Shown: positions 23,223-31,907 of the stretch, piece by piece
How the letters are laid out: the number at the start of each line of letters is the position of its first letter
How positions within the stretch are numbered: position 1 is the stretch's first letter
NCBI GenBank assembly: GCA_011049715.1
Contig: DRHF01000029.1
Location: 1 to 34,966, forward strand
Direction: 5' to 3'
Origin: Desulfobacterales bacterium
Lineage (GTDB): Bacteria > Desulfobacterota > Desulfobacteria > Desulfobacterales > UBA2156
Length of the DNA: 34,966 bases
The notes under the pieces: model-generated
The model's input: only the letters and a program-made list of their open reading frames with translations
What the model was told of the DNA's origin: nothing
Databases searched by the model: none
Made by a program: the position numbers and the translations under genes

Positions 23223-25129
23223 TATTCAGCATCCTTGATCGGTAATTCACTCGCAGGTAGTTCAGTGATCGGTGAGATTTTGATCACCGCGTCATACTCG
23301 GGAGGACATACTTCCAGACAGTTACCACATTTCACGCATTTTTCCTGATCAACGACTTTAAAGCGCTTGGGATGCTCGATGATGGCCTCGGTGGGGCAGA
23401 CGATGACACAATGTTCACAACCGCGATAGCATTTTTTAGGAATGATATAATAGGCGATAAGGTCCCGACAGATCAGTGCCGGACAACGTTTTTCTTTGAT
23501 ATGCGCTTCATACTCATCCTTAAAATACTTGATTGTCGTCAACACCGGATTTGGGGCTGACTTTCCCAGGCCACAAAGGGAACCGGCTTTGGTATCTTCA
23601 CCCAAATGAACCAGCTGATCCAAATCTTCGGGCGTGCCATCACCACCGACGATATCCTCAAGGATCCCCTGCATCTGCTTGGTACCCAAACGACACATCA
23701 CACATTTTCCGCAGGATTCCTCCACAGTAAAGTCGAGGAAAAACCGTGCTGCATCCACCATACAGTTATCCTCATCCATGATGATCATCCCGCCGGACCC
23801 CATCATGGCGCCGGCTTCGGTGAGAGAATCAAAATCAATCGGCGTGTCAAGGAATGTTTCAGGCAAACATCCCCCGGAAGGTCCCCCGATCTGAACCCCT
23901 TTAAATTTTTTGCCGTCCTTTACACCGCCTCCGATATCATAGATGACTTTTTCAAGGGTGGTCCCCATCGGCACCTCGACCAGGCCGACGTTTTCCACTT
24001 TTCCGGCCAAAGCAAAAACAGCCGTTCCTTTGCTTCGTTCACTGCCGATGCTCGAAAAATGTTCACTCCCGCGGGCAAGGATTACCGGTATAAAAGCAAA
24101 GGTCTTTACATTATTGAGTTGAGTGGGTTTTTGACGGAAACCGGACTCGATGGATTGGGGCGGCCTTACCCGGGGAAAACCTCTTTTTCCTTCAATTGAG
24201 TACATCAGGGCGCTCGATTCTCCACAGATGAAAGCGCCTGCACCTTGAAACACTTCGATATCAAAGCAAAAATCCGATCCCAGGATATTTTTTCCCAAAA
24301 ATCCGAGTTCTTTGGCTTGCTCGATGGCTGTTTTTAGACGTTCGACGGCCAAAGGATACTCCATCCGGGTGTAAATGTACCCCTTAGAAGAATTCAATAC
24401 ATAGCCGCAGATAATCATTCCCTCCAAAACCGCATGGGGATCACTCTCCAGTACAATCCGGTCCATAAAAGCGCCCGGGTCCCCTTCATCTGCATTACAA
24501 ATTACATATTTCGGTGTTTGGGAAGATGTATAACATGCCTCCAGCTTTTTCCCCGTCGGAAATCCGGCTCCGCCCCGTCCCCTGAGTCCAGATCGCTTTA
24601 TCTCCTCGACAATTTCTAGTGGGTTCATCTCGAAGGCCTTGTTCAGGGCGCCATAGCCTCCCAGGGCGATATAATGATTTATGTTTTCCGGATCAATAAA
24701 ACCGCAGTTTCTCAGAAGCAGCCTTAATTCATGCTCCGATCGGGGCAACTCGGGAATGTGAGGTGGTGTATCCATGTCACCCTCCAGGGTGCCCAGGGCA
24801 AATTCCATACAGGGGTCATCTTCAATAAGGAACCCTTCCACCAGACGGGGAACCATGTCTGAATTTACATTATTGTAACAGATTCGAGGATAATCAGGTT
24901 TGCTGATGATCACTAAAGGTTCATAATTGCCAAAGCCAACCGAACCGGTCAAAAGAATCCTGGCTTTTACATTTAACCTTGCAAGTTCCTTTTCAAAGGC
25001 TTCGATAACATCCAGTGCCCCGGCCGCCCGATCGCTTGTTGCAGCGCCGATCCGGATAACCGGGATTTCGCTCTGTTCTAAAGATTCCCATTCTTTTATG
25101 GCTGTACGTTTTTTTTCCTCAAAATCCAT
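23222..25129 (-). CDS. NuoF/HydB-like flavoprotein with degenerate N-terminal [2Fe-2S] domain
   Basis: A 635-residue NAD(P)H-oxidising flavoprotein. Residues 181-195 (GLRGRGGAGF...) and CNADEGDPGAF bind FMN and NAD. A [4Fe-4S] site follows at Cys473/476/479 and Cys519, then two C-terminal ferredoxin motifs, Cys567/571/574/578 and Cys598/601/604/608. The first C-terminal motif has three residues between its first two cysteines instead of two. The N-terminal thioredoxin-like domain (about residues 22-95) keeps the fold pattern of HydB/HndC but has lost all four [2Fe-2S] cysteines: AATSDRAAG replaces a GTCGIAAG-type strand and TGSVGFGNYEPLV replaces a TGC-G-C-EPLV type. It lies between nuoE-like and nuoG-like genes with near-zero spacing. 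Confidence 0.9.
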   Translation of the reverse strand: MDFEEKKRTAIKEWESLEQSEIPVIRIGAATSDRAAGALDVIEAFEKELARLNVKARILLTGSVGFGNYEPLVIISKPDYPRICYNNVNSDMVPRLVEGFLIEDDPCMEFALGTLEGDMDTPPHIPELPRSEHELRLLLRNCGFIDPENINHYIALGGYGALNKAFEMNPLEIVEEIKRSGLRGRGGAGFPTGKKLEACYTSSQTPKYVICNADEGDPGAFMDRIVLESDPHAVLEGMIICGYVLNSSKGYIYTRMEYPLAVERLKTAIEQAKELGFLGKNILGSDFCFDIEVFQGAGAFICGESSALMYSIEGKRGFPRVRPPQSIESGFRQKPTQLNNVKTFAFIPVILARGSEHFSSIGSERSKGTAVFALAGKVENVGLVEVPMGTTLEKVIYDIGGGVKDGKKFKGVQIGGPSGGCLPETFLDTPIDFDSLTEAGAMMGSGGMIIMDEDNCMVDAARFFLDFTVEESCGKCVMCRLGTKQMQGILEDIVGGDGTPEDLDQLVHLGEDTKAGSLCGLGKSAPNPVLTTIKYFKDEYEAHIKEKRCPALICRDLIAYYIIPKKCYRGCEHCVIVCPTEAIIEHPKRFKVVDQEKCVKCGNCLEVCPPEYDAVIKISPITELPASELPIKDAE

Positions 25130-25154
25130 TTTGGCCTCTTATTGAAAAATGCCC

Positions 25155-25694
25155 TTATCCTTTTTTGGCTGCTTGCTCTCCGCCTTCTGATTCGGTTTTC
25201 TCTTTGATCTCTATTTTCAGATTCACCAGGACTTCATCCACTTTAGTGGAAGTCATTTTCGGATAGATTTTTTCTCCGATCACCATCACAGGCGCCAGAC
25301 CGCAGCATCCGACGCAGGCGACCCGGTCGAGACTGAACTCTTTATCCTCTGTAATTCCACCCACTTCGATATCCAAGGCCCTTTCCAAACCCTCCAGGAC
25401 CAGACCCCCGCCAACCATATGGCAGGCAGTCCCCATACACATCTGGATAGGATTTTTTCCAAGCGGGGTGAACCGGAAATGGTTATAAAAAGAGGCCACC
25501 CCAAAGATCTGCGCATCGGTCATTTCCAGGTGGGAGCTGACGGCGAGTATCGCCTGTTTGGGAAGATAGCCAAATGTTTCCTGAACCTTTTGCAAAATGG
25601 GTATTAATTGACTTCTATCCTTCTCGCATTGGACAAATATCTCGGTGAGTTTTTCATCTATTTGATCAGCTTCTTCATTTGTCTGGACCGTCAT
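25155..25694 (-). CDS. NuoE/HoxE/HydC-like [2Fe-2S] subunit
   Basis: A thioredoxin-like [2Fe-2S] protein of about 179 residues. Ligands are Cys86 and Cys91 (CMGTAC) and Cys127 and Cys131 (CVGCC), the standard NuoE spacing. A helical N-terminal domain of about 80 residues is present. The ATG at 25694 overlaps the acsC stop as ATGA and follows a GGAAGG site, so I chose it over the GTG at 25706. It transfers electrons to or from the NuoF-like subunit. Since the NuoF-like protein has lost its own N-terminal cluster, this protein may be the only [2Fe-2S] entry point on that side. Confidence 0.9.
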   Translation of the reverse strand: MTVQTNEEADQIDEKLTEIFVQCEKDRSQLIPILQKVQETFGYLPKQAILAVSSHLEMTDAQIFGVASFYNHFRFTPLGKNPIQMCMGTACHMVGGGLVLEGLERALDIEVGGITEDKEFSLDRVACVGCCGLAPVMVIGEKIYPKMTSTKVDEVLVNLKIEIKEKTESEGGEQAAKKG

Positions 25695-27043
25695 GATACC
25701 TTCCACTCCTCTGACAAGAATTTTGGAATATCACTTCCTTCCAGTGGACCAAAAATGATCTCCCACCCGGGAAGCTCTTCTTCCAACTCGTCTTTTAGCT
25801 TTCTGGCCACGCCCGGGATGATAAGTTTGCGATGTTTCACCCTATCCTGGATATTGTGTGTGTTGAGAAAATCGGCAATCGATTCTCCGTTAAACTTACC
25901 GGATGTCCATGCCGCCATGACCCCTAACCCCTCTGTATCCTTTATACATAGATAGGCCGGCATGCCGGTTTCTTCGATGGCCGCAGACACAATAAAAAAG
26001 TCCAATGCATAGTTCGTGGAAATAAGAATAGGTGCATCTTCACCGGGGTTGCTTATTTCGTAAATCTTTTCTTCGACGGTCATCGGTCTGCGGGGATCGC
26101 TGTAGATATTGAACCGGTGGACCAAAAGAGGTAAAAGGAAGTTCGTATCCACCTGCGACAGCACGACGATGCCGGCATATTTTGTAATGAGCGCAGCCGC
26201 CGCCAGGGTTTCCTTAAGCGGGTCCGAGTACATGCTACACGGAAAGGTTATGGTCGGATACCCCAAGGGTCGAAATCCCTTTTTGAGCGCCGCGCGTCTG
26301 ATAAAGGTCTGGTCACCGATTGCCTGCAATATGTTATCGGAGCAAGGATCGAGAAGGGATTCTTCAATACCGGCCGCCTTGAGATCAGCAGTGATCTCGG
26401 CTATCTCATCCAGGTTTTTCCCTTTTACCCCTGCGACAACGCCCAGTTCCTTGAGCTTTGGAATCAAGGTGTCCACATTCTCTTTTGTGATGGGGTAGGC
26501 GAGCGGCTTGCGGTCGGCACAGAGAGTAACTGCCGACAGCAGCACATCGGTATCGTCGGCGATTAAAATCAAACCAAAATCCGTGGTTTCGTAAACTCTT
26601 TTAACCAAAGCCTCGAATCTGTCACGTTTCCCGGACTCAAACGAAAGGGCCAAAAGATTAATCTCAAGTTCCTGCCCGATCCGCTCAAATCGAAACGATT
26701 TTATGGTGTTCAGTCTGGTTTCAATCTCCGATTCATTCTCCTTGTCGGAAATTAAAATGGCAATGCCGGTCTGATGAAAAAAAGTCTTTTCATGGCGGAA
26801 CATGACCTCTTCTTCACCTAGTTCCAGTGCCTTTTGACCGGTCCCGATCGTCACCCGTTTGATGGGGGGTGCCATGGATGCATCCAATTCATTTCTGGCT
26901 TCGGGAGAGAGATGAGGACAAGCTTCAATTTTAATTCCTCCGGTGGCCAGTTTCATCGCAAATGCAAAGCAGGTGGCAAGACCACAGTCTTTGCAGTTGG
27001 TTTTGGGTAATTTTTTCATTATGTCGGCGCCCTTTAGAGCCAT
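25691..27043 (-). CDS. acsC: corrinoid iron-sulfur protein large subunit (AcsC, CdhE-like)
   Basis: A 450-residue gamma subunit of the corrinoid Fe-S protein of the acetyl-CoA pathway. It carries methyl groups from methyl-pterin to acetyl-CoA synthase or back. Near the N-terminus are the [4Fe-4S] ligands Cys17, Cys20, Cys25 and Cys42 (NCKDCGLATC). A TIM-barrel region and a C-terminal corrinoid-binding domain follow; no DxHxxG motif is expected in this family. An AGGAGG site precedes the ATG at 27043. It follows acsD with a 44-base gap and overlaps the NuoE-like gene by four bases. acsA and acsB (CODH/ACS) are not in the window. Confidence 0.93.
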   Translation of the reverse strand: MALKGADIMKKLPKTNCKDCGLATCFAFAMKLATGGIKIEACPHLSPEARNELDASMAPPIKRVTIGTGQKALELGEEEVMFRHEKTFFHQTGIAILISDKENESEIETRLNTIKSFRFERIGQELEINLLALSFESGKRDRFEALVKRVYETTDFGLILIADDTDVLLSAVTLCADRKPLAYPITKENVDTLIPKLKELGVVAGVKGKNLDEIAEITADLKAAGIEESLLDPCSDNILQAIGDQTFIRRAALKKGFRPLGYPTITFPCSMYSDPLKETLAAAALITKYAGIVVLSQVDTNFLLPLLVHRFNIYSDPRRPMTVEEKIYEISNPGEDAPILISTNYALDFFIVSAAIEETGMPAYLCIKDTEGLGVMAAWTSGKFNGESIADFLNTHNIQDRVKHRKLIIPGVARKLKDELEEELPGWEIIFGPLEGSDIPKFLSEEWKVS

Positions 27044-27087
27044 AACGAACCTCCTAATATCAGATAAAGAACAAAATAAACGATTGG

Positions 27088-27990
27088 TTATTCAGATATG
27101 ATTTCTTTTATCAATTTAAGTGCATCCGGGTGCCTCAGTACAATGAGGTTAGCCCCTCCTAAAAGAAACGTCATTCCGGTGATGGCCTCCCAAAGAATTC
27201 CCATGGTTTGACTCTGTTTTGCCTCCTTGGTCCGCCAACAGTCCATTCCAACATCTGCAAAGATCGGCATCAGCATCATTTTATCCCGATCCTTGAGGCC
27301 GAATTGCTTAATTTCTTCAATGATGGAAAAGGTATATTCCATCCCATATCCCAAAGCAGATGATGTCGGATCGATGACAATTTTATCCGCGGGGAAAAAT
27401 TTACAAAGGACAATGTTCAGTTCTTTCGTCAAGTTCGCATCCATGGAAGCCTGAGCAACAACACTGTGGCCATGTTCCAGGGCTGCTTTGGCAATTTCTT
27501 CGTAATTACCTTTCAACATCGGACCCAGCAGAAGATTCTTCTCCGCACACGCCTGTGCCACGGCCGTCAGAACCTCTATGTCCTTTTCTTCGGCCCCTGT
27601 TCCCCATACAATAAGGGGAACATCAACGGCACCGTTCACCCGGGTTACAACCTCGGCTGCATGTTGTGGTGAGGTGTCATGCCCCAATGGATCGGTGCTT
27701 GCAAGACGAAGAAAAAGGATCTCAGCGCCATATAGCTCCACACATTTTTTGGCCCAATCGGCTGGGTCGGAAATGACGTCTGAAAAAGGTTCGAGAATTG
27801 CCGGCGCCCAATTTTCAGGTTCCATGTCCAGGATTTCCATGGCAAGACCCGGTGAATTGGGAAGCAATCCTTCAAAAGAATGAAAGGGAAGCGTGTTTTC
27901 GCCCCCGATCCTCTTAACATTTTTTCCTTGTCCCAGCGCTGTTTCCCTGATGCTCACCGAATATTTTTCCAAGGGTAATTCAAATGTCAT
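27088..27990 (-). CDS. acsD: corrinoid iron-sulfur protein small subunit (AcsD, CdhD-like)
   Basis: A 300-residue delta subunit with TIM-barrel type strands such as VPLIVWGTGAEEKD and DKIVIDPTSSALGYGMEY, the latter near the barrel's C-terminal end as in AcsD/CdhD. It pairs with AcsC to hold the cobamide. No Fe-S ligands are expected or seen. An AAGGAGA ribosome site lies before the ATG at 27990. It is separated from acsE by about 200 bases containing a palindromic repeat-like element, and it is followed by acsC. Identity is based on family motifs and on the gene order acsE-acsD-acsC. Confidence 0.92.
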   Translation of the reverse strand: MTFELPLEKYSVSIRETALGQGKNVKRIGGENTLPFHSFEGLLPNSPGLAMEILDMEPENWAPAILEPFSDVISDPADWAKKCVELYGAEILFLRLASTDPLGHDTSPQHAAEVVTRVNGAVDVPLIVWGTGAEEKDIEVLTAVAQACAEKNLLLGPMLKGNYEEIAKAALEHGHSVVAQASMDANLTKELNIVLCKFFPADKIVIDPTSSALGYGMEYTFSIIEEIKQFGLKDRDKMMLMPIFADVGMDCWRTKEAKQSQTMGILWEAITGMTFLLGGANLIVLRHPDALKLIKEIISE

Positions 27991-28193
27991 TGGGTAGGTC
28001 TCCTTTTATATCTAGTGCCGATCTGCGACTTTAAAATAAATAATAGAGGTGTCCAATTCAGAAATGAGCAATTTTTGTCCTGATCAAGGCCGCACAAGGG
28101 TTTGTGGTAAGGCGTACGTGCTGTACGCCGCAACCGAAAACCCGCGGAGAACGCCGAGCAGGGCAAAAAAGGCCATTTATGGATGGACACTAT
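27991..28193 (-). repeat. intergenic palindrome-bearing element between acsE and acsD
   Basis: This 203-base spacer interrupts an otherwise tightly packed acs operon. It contains a perfect 7-bp inverted repeat with a 5-base loop, GGCGTAC-GTGCT-GTACGCC (plus-strand 28111-28129), in a GC-rich block whose composition differs from the A/T-rich sequence on its acsD side. The look is that of a dispersed intergenic palindrome (REP/MITE-like), and it resembles spacers I associate with Desulfobacterales, but no second copy occurs in the window. Continuing acsE past its TAG would translate most of it. Confidence 0.4.
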
Positions 28194-29072
28194 CTATACT
28201 TCCAGCCAGGAATGTGAATAGAGGCTCTTCCCCATGAGGACCTGAGCCGTTTTAACATATTCCTGTTCCGACTGGTTCAGCGAAGAGAGATCGATGTCCT
28301 CTTCATCCATGGCGCGGTAAATAAGTTCGACGGTTTCCGGCATGTCGCCCTTAACCAGACGAATGAGTTCCTGATCAAAACCGCTTACGATGCTGGAATG
28401 CATTCCGTATCTGCCCACTATCACTAAAAAAGTACGGTTGAGCAAACTTTTTAAGGCCTTCGGTGCACCAAAGCACAGGTTGGACAACCCGCAGGTCGAT
28501 TTGACCCCTGGTCCCAAATCCTGCAGCATCTGGATAAATTCCAAAAATGCCGTTATCTGACGTTGATCGACTCCGATCGGCAGAAGAACCGGATCGACCC
28601 AAATATTCTCATTGGGAATTCCCAGTTCGTTCGCCGCATCAATGGATTCCATAATACTGGCCGCTCTTTCATCTGCATCTGACGGCAGCCCGGCGTCATT
28701 CATGACCGAAAGCACAACGTCGGCCGAGTATTTGGAGGCTAGCGGCAACATGGTTGCCTTGCTATCGGCTGTACCGGAAGCGGAATTGATCAGCGCCTTT
28801 TTTGTGCAAGCTTTAAGGCCTGCCTCCATGGCCACAGGGTTTGTCGTATCCAAGCACAATGGGAGTTCAGTGCAGGCCTGTACCGTGTTCACGATCCAAT
28901 CCATGGCCCCCTCCGGGTCTTTCCTTACCGGGCCCACATTAATATCCAAATAGTCCATGCCATTTTGGGTCTGTTCCTTGACAAGAGTCTGGATCGGTTC
29001 ATCATTTCGCTCTTTTATGGCCTGAGAGATCTGCTTGGACATCACGTTTAAGTCTTCGCCGATTAAAATCAT
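28194..29072 (-). CDS. acsE: methyltetrahydrofolate:corrinoid Fe-S protein methyltransferase (AcsE-like)
   Basis: A 292-residue pterin-binding TIM-barrel enzyme (dihydropteroate synthase fold) that exchanges methyl between methyl-THF and a corrinoid protein. Motifs are MILIGEDLNV at the start, DYLDINVGP (about residues 55-63), LCLDTTNPVAMEAGL, the Asn/Asp-rich barrel ends VLSVMNDAGLP and WVDPVL, and STCGLSNLCFG late in the barrel. It is slightly longer than the 262-residue Moorella enzyme. GGAGGGAG precedes the ATG at 29072. It ends in TAG at 28194-28196, and readthrough would add 68 residues. It begins the acs gene run, just downstream of the two-component pair. Confidence 0.9.
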   Translation of the reverse strand: MILIGEDLNVMSKQISQAIKERNDEPIQTLVKEQTQNGMDYLDINVGPVRKDPEGAMDWIVNTVQACTELPLCLDTTNPVAMEAGLKACTKKALINSASGTADSKATMLPLASKYSADVVLSVMNDAGLPSDADERAASIMESIDAANELGIPNENIWVDPVLLPIGVDQRQITAFLEFIQMLQDLGPGVKSTCGLSNLCFGAPKALKSLLNRTFLVIVGRYGMHSSIVSGFDQELIRLVKGDMPETVELIYRAMDEEDIDLSSLNQSEQEYVKTAQVLMGKSLYSHSWLEV

Positions 29073-29212
29073 AATGGACTCCCTCCGTTAGTTAATAGGT
29101 TAGATTTATCTGCTTATTATGTTTATATAAGAATAAAACCCTGATTCCTATCGTCCAAAGGATGATTTTTTGGATACAAAGGACCATTTTAGGTTCAATC
29201 AAGGTGAACCGC

Positions 29213-29878
29213 TTATGACTGAATTTCCACGATTCCAAGGTGGATGGCGAATTGGACGAGCTGTGAGATATTATTCATCTTCAACTTTTTCATGATATTG
29301 GAGCGGTGGGTTTTAACCGTACTTGTGCTGACGAAAAGGATTTCGGAGATTTCCTTTGAGGATTTCCCTTCGGCGATCATCTGAAACACTTCGCGCTCCC
29401 GGTTGGAAAGTTTACTGTAAAGTAGTTCCTGGGGTGACTTTTTCCTTAAAGAAACATAATCCTCTATAACCCGTCGCGATATCGAGGGACTCAGGTAGGT
29501 GTTCCCGGCTGTGGCCGCATGGACAGCTTTGATAATATCTGTGCCTGTAGAATTTTTTAAAAGATAACCCGAGGCGCCGAGGCTGAAAAGTTCACTGATA
29601 TAGATATCGTGGGAGTGCATTGAAAGGATGATGATTTTTATCTTGGGGCAGACCCTTTTGATCTGTCGGGTTGCTTCAATTCCATTTAGAAGGGGCATCG
29701 CGATGTCCATGATTACAACATTTGGGCGCAATTCCGTCACTCTTTTTACCGCTTCACGACCGTTTTCAGCCTCGCCTACAACCCGAAAGTTCGGCTCCCC
29801 CTCCAGCAACTTGGCCAGACCCTGGCGGACGATGGTATGATCATCGGCCAAAAAAATTGTGATAGTTTTATCCGTCAT
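29213..29878 (-). CDS. NarL/FixJ-family response regulator
   Basis: A 221-residue two-domain regulator. The receiver domain has the acidic pocket ADDH and phosphoacceptor Asp58 (VVIMDIAMP), with the conserved Lys in GYLLKNS. The C-terminal LuxR-type helix-turn-helix has LSNREREVFQMIAEG and STSTVKTHRSNIMKKL. Its start overlaps the end of the kinase gene by 11 bases, so the two form one operon. The next gene downstream on the same strand is acsE, about 140 bases away, which suggests this pair controls the acs and methylamine genes. No binding site could be identified. Confidence 0.93.
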   Translation of the reverse strand: MTDKTITIFLADDHTIVRQGLAKLLEGEPNFRVVGEAENGREAVKRVTELRPNVVIMDIAMPLLNGIEATRQIKRVCPKIKIIILSMHSHDIYISELFSLGASGYLLKNSTGTDIIKAVHAATAGNTYLSPSISRRVIEDYVSLRKKSPQELLYSKLSNREREVFQMIAEGKSSKEISEILFVSTSTVKTHRSNIMKKLKMNNISQLVQFAIHLGIVEIQS

Positions 29879-31820
29879 ATGGGGCCTTTCGGATCGGGAT
29901 CTCTATCCGAATTCGGGTGCCTTTTCCACAAGAGGTGCGAATATTGAAATTTCCGCCCAACATTGCCGCTCGTTCTCTCATAGACAACAGACCCATGGCC
30001 TGTTTATTCTCTTCGAATTTACTGGAATCAAATCCCACACCGTCATCTTCAGCTAGAAAAATAATATGCGGGTAACTTTTAATGATGGAAAGCTTAAACT
30101 GCTTTGCATTCGCGTGCTTTAATGTATTGTTAAGCACTTCTTGGGAGAGGCGATACAAAACACTCTCGATTTCCGGATCGACCCGTTCCTCAAACCCCAC
30201 CATTTTAAAATCTACCCTAAGTTCACTATGTTTCAAAATATTTTTTAGATATGCATCAAGAGCAGGTTCCAGTCCAAGGTCACTCAAGAGTGCCGGATAA
30301 AGTCTGTAAGATATGCGACGCATTTCCTCGTAGGTACGATTAATCTGTTTCTTGATTTCCGAGATATACTCTCTAAGGGCATTCGATTCCGGCCAAACCC
30401 CTTTCTCAATGGTCTCCAAGGTAAAATTAATTCCTGTCAGCGCCTGCCCCGCCTCATCGTGCAGTTCCCGGGCAATTCGTTTGCGCTCCGACTCTTGTGA
30501 GTGAAACAGTCGGGCGGTTAAACCTTTGAGTTCCTCTCGATGTCGGTGAAGGGCTTTGTTGAGGCGGGCATTTTCAATGGCGCCGCCCAGAAAGTTTCCC
30601 AGCGAGCCCAAGAGGTGAAAATCCTGACCGGTTGTCAGGTCTATTCCGGAAGGGACCTCAAATGATAGAAAACCGGAAGCCCTTTCTTTGGCGGTAATCA
30701 AAAAACAGGTGAGTTCAACGGTTTTTGCATTGTTTAGGCTTTTCAAGGTGGCCCTGAAGGGAGGGAAGATCGGTTCGGGTGTAAGGGAAAAATTGCCTTT
30801 GAGTAACGAGTGCGAGAGGGCTTCGTCATGAAGCCGTATCTGGCTGATTTTATTAGATGTAGTGCTTTCCGGAAGACCCTGTTGGGCGTGGAGTGAAAAA
30901 CCCGCTCGTTGATGATCGATTAAAAAGATGCCTCCGGAGGTGAGTTCCAACACTTCCAGAACCTTTTTTAAAGCGGTCATAAGAACGTCATTCAGATCTT
31001 GGGTTTTGTTCATGGCAAACGCTACCGAATTTAAGACCCACAGCTCGCGATGCCGTTGTCGAAAATTTCGAATGGCATCCATGCGGGCGGTAATATCTTT
31101 GGCGATGCCCTCATACCCGATTATCCCATCATCTTCCCCTCTCACGGCGTTTCCACTGAGCAAACAGTGGAGGCGGGTTCCATCCTTTTTCTTGAACCCC
31201 GCCTCAAAATCCTTTACAAATCCATGCCGGTCGATTTGCTTTTTAAATACCTGCCAGTGCATGGGATTTGTGTATATTCCCTCAACGGAGCTCAAGGACA
31301 ATACCTCTTTTTTACTATCAAATCCAAGGAGGTCTACACAGGCCTGGTTCACCTCCTTGATCCTGCCGTTTTTAGCGGTGATAAATATCATGTCTTGGGA
31401 GCCTTCGAAGATTCGACGATACTTGCTTTCTGAAAGTTTGAGATCATCTTCCAAAAGTTTACGTTGGGTAATATCTTTTATCATCCCCTCGAACTCAATC
31501 ATTCGGGTTTTTGGATTTGTATATTGCCAGCTGGAGATCAGAACGTGTACGGGAGAATTGTCGCGTTTTTTGAATTCTGCTTCATAATCCTTAACAAAGC
31601 CTTTCCTGCCCATAAACGAAAAAAATCTTTTTCTCTCCCCTGCCTTACGAAAAAGATCACTGATCGACCCGATCCCCATTAATTCCGCCTTCGCGCGGTA
31701 GCCCATCATTTCGATCCCCGCCTTATTCACATCCAGGAACCGGCCTGTCGAATCAGATGTAAAAATCATATCGTGACTACCATCAAAAAATCGACGATAC
31801 TTGTTGCCTTCGTCCAACAA
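29868..31820 (-). CDS. cytosolic PAS-PAS-GAF sensor histidine kinase (HisKA_3 type)
   Basis: A 650-residue kinase: PAS domain 1 (about 1-120), PAS domain 2 (about 130-248), GAF-like domain (about 265-420), HisKA_3 dimerisation helix with phosphoacceptor His454 in IARELHDEAGQAL, and an HATPase domain with DDGVGFD and GKGTRIRIEIP. There are no membrane helices, so it senses an internal signal, perhaps redox or a small ligand. The start is a TTG at 31820 behind a GAGAGGGAG site. It cotranscribes with the response regulator. Physically it stands between lepA and acsE. Confidence 0.93.
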   Translation of the reverse strand: MLDEGNKYRRFFDGSHDMIFTSDSTGRFLDVNKAGIEMMGYRAKAELMGIGSISDLFRKAGERKRFFSFMGRKGFVKDYEAEFKKRDNSPVHVLISSWQYTNPKTRMIEFEGMIKDITQRKLLEDDLKLSESKYRRIFEGSQDMIFITAKNGRIKEVNQACVDLLGFDSKKEVLSLSSVEGIYTNPMHWQVFKKQIDRHGFVKDFEAGFKKKDGTRLHCLLSGNAVRGEDDGIIGYEGIAKDITARMDAIRNFRQRHRELWVLNSVAFAMNKTQDLNDVLMTALKKVLEVLELTSGGIFLIDHQRAGFSLHAQQGLPESTTSNKISQIRLHDEALSHSLLKGNFSLTPEPIFPPFRATLKSLNNAKTVELTCFLITAKERASGFLSFEVPSGIDLTTGQDFHLLGSLGNFLGGAIENARLNKALHRHREELKGLTARLFHSQESERKRIARELHDEAGQALTGINFTLETIEKGVWPESNALREYISEIKKQINRTYEEMRRISYRLYPALLSDLGLEPALDAYLKNILKHSELRVDFKMVGFEERVDPEIESVLYRLSQEVLNNTLKHANAKQFKLSIIKSYPHIIFLAEDDGVGFDSSKFEENKQAMGLLSMRERAAMLGGNFNIRTSCGKGTRIRIEIPIRKAPYDG

Positions 31821-31907
31821 TATCTCCCTCTCAGATCCTTAAAAGCTATTTTTGTGTATTTTGTGGCAAGAAAATTATACCTGCGCTGCGCGAGCGACAT
31901 CCACAAA

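Noticed and set aside
23606-24199. 197-aa plus-strand ORF over the NuoF-like gene
   Set aside because: It is antisense to a motif-rich flavoprotein gene and low in recognisable protein features.
27987-28190. 67-aa ORF after acsE as a gene or an amber-read extension
   Set aside because: It lies in a repeat-like spacer, its composition is not protein-like, and AcsE is already full length at the TAG.
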